Assembly: GCF_963678635.1 (NCBI RefSeq)
Contig: NC_087068.1
Coordinates: 7,037,907-7,101,906, forward strand
Reading direction: 5' to 3'
Length of the DNA stretch: 64,000 bases
Source of the DNA: Symsagittifera roscoffensis
Lineage: Eukaryota; Xenacoelomorpha; Acoela; Convolutidae
Positions 1 to 11,700 of this stretch are shown here, piece after piece. How positions within the stretch are numbered: the stretch's first letter is position 1; each line of letters begins with the position of its first letter. A program made the translations under genes and the position numbers. A model generated the notes under the pieces. That model was given only the letters and a program-made list of their open reading frames with translations. It was not told where the DNA came from and ran no database searches.

Positions 1-271
1 GATTTGTTTTCAGTAGGTTGGTTTTAAAATGTAATTTCACCCCCACCCCTTCTAAAAGCGATGAGGGTGGGGTCGGATTTTCGGTTAATCTCAAACATGG
101 GCGAACTGTCTGCAGTTACATCTCCAACATGCACTTTTCAAAACATTTTAACTCAAAGCATCTGTTCAATTATGGGCATCTATGCATTAAAACAGGAGTT
201 AGAAGCATGAAACTTCAGACAGCATCAGAAATAATAAACCCGAAACATCTGGAACTTTCCAGTTTTTTTAC

Positions 272-489
272 CTGTGGATGTATAGCACGAGGTATATCAG
301 AAGTCTGTCAGCATCTCCTTTGATCTCGTAATTCTTGAACAAGACAATCGCTTTGAAACAGGTGAGTGCCTCTTCTACTGCTTGGAGAGCATTCGGATCC
401 ATGCTATCGTTGAACTGGAATCCAGGCACGTCCAGGTACATCTTAACTCCAGATAGTTTGTCATTCAGACCGGAGTGCGGAGCTGGCAT
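272..489 (-). CDS. Putative first coding exon of a third gene (gene C), incomplete at the window edge
   Basis: Open exon of 72 codons plus 2 nt, from an ATG at 489 to a GT donor at 271-270 (CACAG|GTAAAA), phase 2. An in-frame TAG lies eight codons upstream of the ATG; it could also be part of an acceptor, so the start is not certain. The second half (from PNALQAVEEALTCFKAIV to LLIYLVLYIHR) has the helix spacing of the first half of an RNase III domain and resembles the hydrophobic pattern of exon a in genes A and B, without clear residue identity. It lies 1.36 kb beyond the gene A stop on the same strand, so it may start a further paralogue. The partner exons would lie outside the window. The donor phase differs from exon a (2 versus 1), which argues against simple orthology. 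Function not known. Confidence 0.5.
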
Positions 490-1845
490 GGCTCTGTCTA
501 TGGATCTCTGCTAGGATATGTTTAAAAGTCTGGACAGAAGAATAATTCTAAGTTCGACTTCGATAGCGATAGCAAAAGATGGCCAAGTTGCGAGATATTA
601 AAGCGAACTCCGATCATACAATAAAACTGAAATTTGAGAAGATCGCAATAATTTTTCTGTATATGAACACATTTTGAGTTTAAAAACCAATCGAAACAAT
701 TATTTCAAAAATTCGGAAGCCTGAAGGTTATGGGATTCTGCTATTCGACTCTTGGTACAACTATGATAGTGTTTTCCACGAAAATTTTTCAGAAAGAGCT
801 TGAACCGCATAAGAACTGTTACTAAAAAAGATACAATAAAATGAAACTGTGTTATCACATAAAGCACCCACCCTGAGGCATGATATTTTAATGGAGGAAA
901 CCGATCAATTCCTAGTAAACCTCTATCACTATTGGTCCCATTTTTCTCCAAAGAGAGTAAAAGTTTGACAAACCTTGTTCGTGATTTCACTAACAACTCT
1001 TCTTATATCGGTAATTAATGATGGTTCACACAAACCATTGAGATACTTGCTTTCGCATAGAACCAAATAGAATACTTTTGTCTGCTATCAAAACAAACTG
1101 TCCACAACTAACTTCATTTAATGTGAACCAAACAAATTTTATTAAACAATCTAAGTTGAATAATAGCTTTGATAGATCAGAGCTTCAAATCAGGTTCTGT
1201 TCTTAATTTATATGCCAGCTCAAAAACTTGCATCAGCAGCGAAAAAGTTCATTGTTGAATTTTTTGAAGGCTTTGAGTAGCCATCGACATCTCGAAAAAA
1301 TGTGAAAACCAAATTTATGCAGGTTCTTGAATTGAAACAGTTTTTCATGTTGGGACACTTTTTGACAGTAAAATTGAATTACAATCAATTCAGAACCTTT
1401 TCTAATATTTTATTTAGCCAACTTGTGTTTCAGTTCAATGCTTGCATAACACGAAGTAAAGCCATCTTTCCATCTTAGCAAATTGTGGGAGAATTGCGAA
1501 AATCTTTTACATAAGCCGAGCGACCAAAGTGAAAAGTGCGCGTTTGTTACAACAATATACACAAATAAAATTGTACCCGAAAACATTTGGAAACAAAAAT
1601 AAATTAACGCTAAAAAGCGATTCTTTTCTATTTCAAATAAGCACATCCAGATGAATATGTTATTTATTATATATCATCGAGACCTTATATGAGATATATA
1701 AATGAAGTTCAAGTATCAAACTTAGATTTGGCTCAACAGAAATAATTTGATTGCACCTTTGTATTGTTTGCATATTGTTTTTGGTTAGTAACTAAACTAA
1801 ATTCCAGATTTTAAGTAACAAACTAAAATTTATAGATTCGGTTTT
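490..1845. other. Gap between gene A stop and the gene C exon
   Basis: No convincing gene. About 180 bp past the gene A stop, on the minus strand, is an AATAAA (1663-1668). The surrounding stretch (about 1,640-1,680, with ATGAATATGTTATTTAT on the plus strand) recurs past the gene B stop at about 21,417-21,440, so the 3' flanks were duplicated along with the genes. The open frames at 700-996 and 1410-1646 have no recognisable motif. Confidence 0.5.
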
Positions 1846-2747
1846 TTACGGGTTGTTCACTGCATCTCTGAAGCACTGGGACACTACATTAAGTAAAGCC
1901 TCATTTTTGGTTTGATGTACCAATGAACGGACTGCCATTCCTTTAAAGGTTACAGACGCAGAGAACTTGTCAGGTCCCAATTGGTCAACTCTTGCAGAAA
2001 GGTCATCTAGGGTCACGTTACAGTTTTCCGCTAGATATTGCAACATGGACGTTAAGTCTTTCTGCATGCCTAGGAGAGCTCCTTTGTCCGAATGCAACGC
2101 ACATTGAGCTCGTTGACTCGCCAACATTAGAGCATCTTCAATCGAGTTTGCAGACTTGGCCGTGAAATTGTAGTTGGAGTTATTAACTTTTAAGTTCACA
2201 ATAAATGAGCCATCTATGAAAAACAATTTCGGCTCACAATTCATGAAAAGCTGGTCTGTCAAAAGACTCTGATAACTCGTTCTTCTTGGCGGCCCTTCGA
2301 ATCCCGCAATTGATACTGGATTCCAAGCAGCAAGGTCTGGCTGAAGAAACTCAGCCTTTTGCTTCAAAGGGGGATTTATAGCAGCGTATCGCATCATAAT
2401 CCGTTTTATATTACCAGACAAGTAATGTTGCATCATCTGTACCGAGTACATATTGTTTAGTTTAACCCTGTGGTTCTCGTTCACAGTAGCAACTGTCTTA
2501 TCGAATGCTTCTCGTTCTAGTTCCAACTCCAATCTAATATCAGGCTCTGAAGCTTTAATTGCGTACTTGTAACAATCTCTAGCGTTCTCTTTGATTCTTA
2601 GTTTTTTGTAGCAAAGAAAAAATCTTCCGAAAAGAATCTCAAATCTAAAAAGCGTCTCACATGCAAGCTCGCTCCCTCCTCTTCTAGAATATTCCAAACT
2701 CAAGTACATAGCACATGCAGCCTCAAATGCCACCAGCAGATTAGTCG
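1846..2747 (-). CDS. Gene A exon h (last): third RNase III-like second half and two dsRBD-like domains
   Basis: The acceptor is TTTTAG|CG at 2748. The phase-1 entry completes a Ser codon (T|CG) from exon f. The TAA is at 1846-1848. The exon encodes residues 579-878. Residues 582-618 hold LLVAFEAACAMYL and the helix SELACETLFRFEILFGR, as in the second half of an RNase III domain. A helical basic/acidic linker follows. The first dsRBD-like region starts at SYQSLLTDQLF and has strands FFIDGSFIVNLKV and YNFTAK, then helix ALMLASQRAQCAL. The second runs from MLQYLAENCNVTL through DQLGPDKFSASVTFKG to TKNEALLNVVSQCF. The usual KKxAK lysines are mostly replaced, so RNA binding may be weak or lost. 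The dsRBD part is almost identical in DNA to the gene B exon. Confidence 0.82.
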
Positions 2748-5700
2748 CTAAAACAAGAAACAAAACTAAGATTCAATTTGTAAAATATACAGAGACAAAG
2801 CTAAGCATGGCATCACTTGCGAGACAAAAAATATCCCAGTGTTCAGATGTAAAAATTTAATTTTAAAATAAACTGTTTCACGAGTAGGCACAATCCATTC
2901 AATCTCCGACACATTTATGATGTATGACAGCTTATCTGACAAACTCAGACCAGGCGAAAACACACATCCTAAAATAAACAGAAAATCGGTTTCCAACTAT
3001 TTCAACATCGCGAGAAATGTACAAAAAAGAAAAGGCTAGATTTATTGCTTTCATGGATCTATTATGCACAATTATGTTTTTTCAAGCTAAATATTTTCAG
3101 TATGCAAAAAAGAACAGGTCTTGGCCGGTCGTTCTAAGCATTGGTCGACCCATTGCGGGAATTTTATCGCTATATGCGCAGATTAAAACATTAGAATGCC
3201 AATTATTACAGAGGCGAAGCTTCGCTGCGCAGATTAAAACATTAGAATGCCAATTATTACAGAGGCGAAGCTTCGCTGCGCAGATTAAAACATTAGAATG
3301 CCAATTATTACAGAGGCGAAGCTTCGCTCCGCAAGCTGCTCTAGAGAGTGCAATAAGAATGAGTAGAAACAAGCCTCGAATTAGTAAAAACTCGGCTACT
3401 TATCGGATTCGCTCTGCGACCTAGAGATTCTGAGTCTCACGCACTGACCACTCAGCCACAGACACTTAATAAACCAAAAACAATAGCCACAAAAAGCAGA
3501 GAACAGATGCTATGAAATTTGCAATGCTCAGATCGTGAACCCTTTTATTCGTGAGTAGGGTTAGAAAAAAAGGCTCGTACTAATACACTACGCTGCTCGC
3601 TAGTGTAGTTAATCAAGATTTCCATAACTCAATGATTCTGTTAGACAAGTTGTTAACCTAGAATTTCGTGCTGATCGAGTGCTGTTCAACTGAGCCAAAA
3701 ACTTAGCTCTGAACCGGAAAAATAATTGTGTAAATTATGATCTGGCTGACAAATACGATTCACGACCTAAGTAATTTATAACAATACTCTATGTTTAGAT
3801 CTGTATAAAATATGTACTTATAGGCCAAGCTAAGCTTAAAAATATACTGATGAATCAATCAATTCGAAAAGAGAACACAGCCCGCAGAACATTAGAATAG
3901 TTAAAACGAACTAAACACAAAAGAAAAGTTTTCTTTTTTTCCAATTTTTGAAGTTTAAGAGAATAAAACATACTACGTATCGCGACAACTCGCGAAATTT
4001 CAGAATACAGACGCAGTTTGAAAATTATTTTATAACGTAAGAATTTCGGGCTAAGGTCGTCGGTGGGCGCGCTACTCGGCGATAACCGGCTCTAAGTTTC
4101 GTATCAAGTCCTACCCTCTGTTGGCAAGCTCGCAACACATTGTTTCGACTCCTGCGGTAACTATATTGCGAGCTATCTGTTAATGCGAGCTGTCTTTTAT
4201 TGCGAGTTTCAAATCCCCCCAACACACAGTGGGAAGAGTGTTAATGAACTCATAAAACTAAAATGACAAATTTTTATTTAAACTTTTCAACTTGGTTTCA
4301 AAGATAAAAAAATATATCGCCAGAAATTTATGGTTGGAAAATAATTACATATTTTAAAAAAAACGAATTTGCAATAACTGGATCAATCGACAGTTTCATT
4401 TCAATAGGTATTCAGAAAACTTAAAAAAACTTGTAATCAACCCGTATCGAATCGTCGACCTAAAGATAACGAGTTATTCCGTCTCCGCCATTGGAACTTC
4501 AAAAGCAACAAAATGAGCACTCTTTTGCGCGAGTTCGCCAAAAAAAAGTGGAATCGTAATAAAAAATAATCGCTACATCACATGAGTAATAAATTGGGAT
4601 GAGCAGTTAACTTTGATATGGTTGGTATCGCAAATATCAAAAAGCCTACATTGAAACTTCCGGGCTCAAGAACTATGAGAACATCAGTTCTCGATGGACC
4701 AATGAAAATTGGCTGTTTTCTTTAACTTGATTGTAGCCGTAAAAATAAGTAGGAATCTAAAAAACGGCAGAAGAATTTCAAAAAGTATCAGCGTCACTAT
4801 TTTTGAAACTAAGTTAATCTAGTTTTTTTGCTCCATTTGCACTTTTGTTATCGGAGAGCGTAATTTACCTTCTATTCAAAAAAAATTAACTTCAGATTAT
4901 CTTAAAAAAACAGATCGTTGATAAACGCCTATAAATGCACTTTGCACATTAACATTTAACTAACCACTTTTCGTCATTTTTTTCCATTTTATAAAATTTT
5001 CCATTACATGAATATTACTTCTTTTTACTTACAGTATGCCTGGTGTTTGATGTTATTCTTGAGTGCATTATTCACACATCCATAAACCAATCCCTTTCTT
5101 CCACCCATCTGATACTTGTAAACATCGAACTGATCCAATGATAACTTTTCCACATCTGCAAGAGCTTTACTCGGAGACATACAGTGCAAAAATCGTTCCC
5201 TGTCCAGAAACATCACCTAAAAACGATTATCAATATCCACAATATCGTGTCATGTTCTCGCTTCGCAAACACTAGCGAGAACATGACAAAAAGCAGCTCT
5301 AAAAAGTGAAAAGAAAGAAATAAGCCTCGAATTAGTAAAAATTCAACGTGTCGAATTCCTTCCTGCGACCTAGAAATTATGATTCTCACGCACTAGCCAC
5401 TCAGCCATAGACGCTTAAAAACTCAGAAGCACTAGCCACACATAAAGCAGCTAACAGATTCTATGAAATTTCCAATGCTACAGATCGTGAACACTTTTAT
5501 TTGCGAGATAGTTTGGAAAAAAAAGGGTCGTGTTGTACTAATACGCTACTCTCATAATTGTAAATATACACATTTATTCAAAAAACGGATGTGCAAATTT
5601 CTTTATGGAAACATTAACGAGACATTTAGCCCTAACATACATGCAGCAAATGAGAAGCTGCATTTCCCAAATACAAGCAAAAACATGGCAAAAAAAAAGA

Positions 5701-8700
5701 GCTTTGAATCTGCAAGAAAATCCCAAAAATGAGTGAAGCATCTGCGAAAAATAGAAAGAACTTACGGAGCAATTGAGCAATCTCTCCCCCTTCTCGCGTT
5801 GGCTAGTTGAGGTACTTGAGGCTAATTTATAACCACTTGAAATTCGCTTAAATGACATAAAATCATTCGTGGCTCCAACCAATTCACAAACTCCTTTCCA
5901 AATAAAAGAAAATCACTAAGAGTGATGCATAAAGAGCCAATTTTTTCGGTCAAAAATGGAAAAAATACTATTGCGTACATAATTGAGGTGCTGCCGAAAA
6001 CAATTTTTGGCATTCAGGTACCACGGTAGAGCACAAACCGTGGTCTTTTACATTTCTCGAGGCAATGATCGCGCAGACAAAAATTCGTAGAACACATTTT
6101 TTTAAACTCGACAAAAATTTTTCATATAAAAAATAAACGTCAATTGGTCAATTGATTGCGTGCTATGAGAAAGTCAACTACTCGCTTGAATTTGATAAGG
6201 TATTTTTTATAGCGCTTTACGGTTTTTGTTTGGATGGAGATAGCTCAATTGGTCACAACGGAGGGGGGAGAGATTGCTCAATTGATCCGAACTACCCACA
6301 TTGGAATTCCAACATCAGACCCTACAGATTTACTCTTTGATGTCTCCTCAGTTCTGCCATTTGCTCTGGCTGCTTTCTAAACACCGGTCGCCAAAAAAAC
6401 GATAAAACAAATGTACAGTACATCGAGACTGAAACAGCACTTTTGTGGAGAACTAAATTAATGTTAAACATGATGGAAAAGCCAACTCTGTCAACCGTTT
6501 CCCTCCGTAAATAACCATGTTACCTCTGAATTCTCTCTGAGCCAAATCTCATGCCTGGTTTCAGGATCAAATATCGACCTTGCTTCTATTAATTGCATAA
6601 GGAGGCAAGGAAGACGATCTCTTGTGATTTGAACTTTGGGTCCATCAACTGGCTCTTCCGACGCTGGTGGTTTCTGGAGTCTCAAAAACAATTGTGGCCT
6701 GGGAATTTCACGCGATTGAGTTGCATTGAGATAATTTATGTAGCTTCGGAGGAGGAGTTTGGCCAATGATTTCCTACCGAACACTCCTTGTATCACAAGT
6801 GAAGCAACTGCTTCAACTGCCAGCTCCTCGCTGCTAGCTGAAAAGAAAAGAAAAAAAACATGACTTTTTATTACATGTCTTTATCAGTTTAAAACAATTT
6901 ATGATAGACACTTTTTTGATAAGGCTAACCCATATTATTGAGAAAACTAGGTCATCAGTTAATTTTTTAATGCCTCTTCAAAACCTAATAATTGAAGTCA
7001 CTTTCAAAACTAAAACTCAGTCACGTTTTCTCGCGCCGTTTCCACTGTCTTGATCGGACAGCGTAATTTGCCTTAACGAAAGTATTCAAATTCTTGCCAA
7101 AAAAAGCAAAATTCAAACCTTGAAAAGTTGAGCGCGATCGAAATTCAAACCTTTTTCCTGAAAAAAAATTCTTTTGTTTGTTTACCAAAGACAAAAATCA
7201 CTTTTTCATTGACAAATAAAATATAGCCAATATAAAATGGCTAAAGTGTACACAGAGGCGAAGCAAAGCTTCGCAACACTTGGGATTCAGGACAAACATT
7301 AAAACAAGGCAAAAAACGTTGAAAAACAGGTCTACCATAACTTAAATTTTCGCCTGTCTCGATAGAAGTTCATTCTAGGCAAACATTCCATTCATTTGAT
7401 TATTAGATAGGCAACGGAACAAAAATAACGAAGAGGAACAAAGCCGACAATCTTTGAGAGGACACAAGTTGAGCAGAAAAATTTTTTTAAAACATTAAAA
7501 AGTTTGAAGTCCCCCTGAAACTACAATGAACAGTACTTGCACTTGCATCTACAAGGAAAGTTGCTTCCAGTACAAGCAAAATCCGTGATAAAAAAACTGA
7601 AACAGACAAAAGAAAGTCCGACAACTCACCGAAAAAAAGTTCAATAATAAAGCAAGTTGACAATTTGTAAGAACTTTATCTACGGGAAAAGACTAGTTGC
7701 CAACTACAATACACTTGCTCTGGCAAGTTTAGATAGAAGAAAGATACCAAAAAATACGCACTAAACACTCAGCCAACGGACACTTAAAAATTCACAAAAA
7801 CTAAGCACAAAAAAGGCAGAGAACAAATGCTATACAAAATGAGCACTTTTTTTTATGAGTTAGGTTGGAAAAAAAGGATCGTACTAATACATTACGCTCA
7901 CAACCTTGTTAGTGCAAATACTGAATTACAATTTTGAAAAACTTCAATTTTCGATTTCCAAATTAAAAAACATTTGATCTTAAAGCCCTTTGAAATTCAA
8001 GAACCAGTTCTCATTGGCACTTCTTTGAAACAATTAACCGAATTTGAGAAAACTGGCTCAATCAGTAAGTTTCTAATTCCATTGGGAAATCTGAAAATTA
8101 AATTTAATTTCCAAAATTAGAAGTCGATCTCGTTTTTCGTGACCTTTAAAATTTAGCTGGTGGATAGCGGAGTCTACCTTCCTTTTACGAAAAGAAATGA
8201 ACTGAACTTAAAAACAAAATTTTCCTGAAAAAAAATCAAAAAGTCACAAAGAGGCGAAGCTGAGCTTCGAACCACTTGCGATACAAAACAAGAATGCCGC
8301 TAAGTAAAAAAAATCAAATGTCGAAAAAATTAACAATCACTTAGCCGATATAATACAGGCCGAATCTTATGAGGTCAAAAAAAGCCGGAAAAAATTCAAA
8401 AAGTTATTAAGTCCCCCTCACCCTCAAAACACACAAAAAAAACTGAAATTTTACAAAATTAAAAACGACAGGTGGTTAAATTACAAACGACATAAAACAT
8501 TCGAACAGGACAGATATTGAAAAACCCAACAAGCACAACATATATCTGTAGCGGCGAATTGGTTGTTAAGAAGCTTCAAGGAAATGAGTCTAGATGAAAA
8601 GATCGTTCAAGGAAACTAGCGTGTAACACGCCTCCGGTGCTTCAAGCAGACTAGGGAACATCAAAATTGCTTATACGTAAATTATATGGGAAAAAACAGC

Positions 8701-11700
8701 GAAATAAATGCAACCGTAGAAAAAAAGACGGGATAATCCATCGCCGCTTGATTTCAAAATTTGAACATAAAAAAAAAATTTTGACGCAAGGTTTTTTAAA
8801 CTAAACTTCAGCTCTTCGCAAAAAAACCCCTGAAATAGCCGACAGGGTACAACTGCACTTTCAATAAAAAAATTGAAACAATTTCAATTTCAAAATCATC
8901 AAATTCATAACCAAAAAAATATAATTCAGCGTAACTCATTTTAAAATATCAGACTCTTTTTTCTAAATTAAAAGAAAAAAAACTAAATGAAAAAAAAAAA
9001 TGAGCGAAAAAATTAGGACGAGAGGCCAATGCATCCGCTGGTAGTAATCTGACATCACCCCCTGAAAAGTATTCAATTGAAATTTAATAATAATTGCTGA
9101 CTTTTTCGAACTTGGAAATTATTTTAGATCTTAGTTTTTAGAAAAATTTTGCAAAAAACATAAAAACCTCGTGTCTCAGAAACTAAGATGATTTAACAAT
9201 CGAATTCGGATGCAAGATCTGAAACCCCCAAGATTTCAAATTTTGAAACGTTGTTTTTTTTATTCAAATTTTTTGTGAAAAATTTTGAAAAATATTGAAA
9301 AACGTCACATCTCGGAAACTAAGAGTATTTGAGCAGTCACATTCGGAGGCAGATTTAAAACGCCTGAGAGTACCCTGACAGCACCTCACTCTATAGAACT
9401 CAGAATTTCAACTTTTGTAAAATTTTATATATCTAAGTTATTTGAAAGTTTCTGAAAAAAAAATTTCATAACTGCATGGTTGGGAATTTCAAATTTTGAA
9501 ATTTCAATCTGTTTTCTGAAAATGAAAAAAAATCACAAAAAAACGCCATATCTCGAAAACTATCAAGATTCGAGCATTCATAATTGGACGAAAGATGCGC
9601 AACCCGGAAGAGCACCCTGACAGCACCCAAACACAGGGTTGAGAAAATCAACTTTTTACAAGTTTTAATTTATAATTTCTTCGAAAATATATTTTTTTGA
9701 AAAACATTTAAAAAAACGTCATATCTCGGAAAATAAAAGGATTTGAGCAGTCAAATTTGGAGGCACAATTCGCAACCGCTGAGAGTACCCTGACAGCACC
9801 TTACTACAGGGTTAAGAATTTCAATTTTTTGGAATTGTTTGAATCTAAGTTTTATGAAAATTTTCGAAAAAAGTAAACAGATTTGGGTAGTCATAATTGG
9901 AGGTACAATTTGCAACCCCTGTCAGTACCAAGACAACACCTTACTACAGGGTTGAGAAATTCAATTTTTCGGAATTGTTTGAATCTAAGTTTTATGAAAA
10001 TTTTCGAAAAAAAGTAAAAAGATTTGGGTAGTCATATTTGGAGGTACAATTTGCAACCCCTGAGAGTACCCTGACAGCACCTTACTACAGGGTTGAGAAA
10101 TTCAATTTTTTGGAATAGTTTGAATCTAAGTTTTATGAAAATTTTCGAAAAAAGAAAAAAAATTGGGTAGTCATATTTAGAGGCACAATTTGCAACACCT
10201 AGGGTAACCCTGACAGCACCTTACTACAGGGTTGAGAAATTCAATTTTTTGGAATTGTTTGAATCTAAGTTTTATGAAAATTTTCGAAAAAAGTAAAAAG
10301 ATTTGGGTAGTCATATTTGGGGGCACAAATTGCAGCACCTAGCGTAACCCTGTCAGCATCGAAAAAAAATTAAAATCAAGCTAGAAAATCGAAAAATTTT
10401 CGTAGCATTGCAATATACGATACAGCTTAAACCTGCCAAAATTCTTTCGTAAAACCAGCAAAAAATAATACGTTGAAAAAATTTAATTATGGCGAGATGA
10501 TGAAGCCCGCATTTAAATATATAATAGATAGACGATTCCTTCGAACCAAGTTGTTTACGGCAAAAAAAGTCTGAGGTTCGCACAGTAAACCAATGTGTCA
10601 GTAAATTACAAGATCAGTAACCCGATTTACGCAATAATTACATCAATTGCGGAATTAAAGAGTTATGGAAAAAAGGTTTCTTGAGCTAGAACAATAATTT
10701 TAAAACTACTGGGCGCATGGGAAGAGTTTTTGTTTTGAGGAAACAGTTTGTCATTTTGTGAAAATCTCTGATTATGTGATTACGTAATTAATTCATGAAT
10801 TTTCGGTTTACTGATCTAGTCCGCCCGTTTTTGGTGTACTGATACATCGATTTACTGGTCTACCACCAAAAGTCTAGTTTCCGATTTCAATACCCTTGCT
10901 TATCGCATATGTAATCAAGATGTAAATAGGATTCTTCGCATATCGCAAATGTAATCAAGATGTAAATAGGATTCTTCGCAGTGTTCATTGACTCTTGATA
11001 ATTTTAGATGATGTTTTGAAAACAATACGAAATACTGAATCAATCTACTCTCACCATACGCTTTGTAGAAACAGTTATTGTTGCGGATGGAAAGGATAGC
11101 TTCATACACATATTCCAATTTCACTTCATCGTCAATCGTCTCTTGCTTGATTCCCTGTTCTAGGTTGATATCCACGGCTTGCTTGATCGGCTGTTCTAGG
11201 TTGATATCCACGGCTTGCTTGGTCGGCTGTTCTAGATTGATATCCACGGCTTGCTTGGTGGGCTGTTCTAGATTGACATCTTCTTCTTGTTTGACTTCCT
11301 GTTCTTGATCATCCTCTTCTTCATTGCCTACTTCACCGTCTTCATCGTGTTCTTCGTCATCTTCACTTACATCGTCTTCATTTACGTCTTCGTTTGAACT
11401 CTCTCGCACCTTTATGCGAGTAATAAGAATATCTTCAATGGCATCTGAACATCCCCAGTGCAACAGGACGTCCTTTGGTTTCTGCACATTGGACGAAACT
11501 ATCTCATCAGAATTTTTATCTCCGTCTCTGCCTCTCCTCTCATGTCTCAAGCTATATTTGCGTAGTTGCTTTTCCATCACATTCAGAAACCTTTGAAACA
11601 ACCCAACAGACGCGTCAAGGGTAAACAAATAATTTTATCACAGTTCTGGTTATGAGAGAGAAGATTTTTTTCATATTATTATTACAGAGCTTCGAATAGA

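Noticed and set aside
700-996. 98-codon minus-strand frame in the gene A/gene C gap
   Set aside because: Hydrophobic AT-driven sequence without motifs or splice support.
2766-2996. Open frame GCVFSPGLSLSDKLSYIIN... between exons f and h, with TTTTAG before it
   Set aside because: Joining exon f (phase 1, T) to this acceptor gives TGA, a stop. There is no counterpart in gene B, and f joins h directly in frame in both genes.
3017-3424. Open frames on both strands with a triple 17-residue repeat
   Set aside because: Caused by the 51-bp tandem repeat, whose length is a multiple of three.
5063-5275. Plus-strand open frame over exon f (and 27,884-28,241 in gene B)
   Set aside because: Shadow of the minus-strand exon; no motif of its own.
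9050-10360. CRISPR-like spacing of repeats
   Set aside because: Units are about 140 bp and diverge along their whole length, with no unique spacers; the genome is eukaryotic.
11078-11596. Plus-strand Ser/Cys-rich frames
   Set aside because: Antisense of the acidic repeat-bearing exon d.
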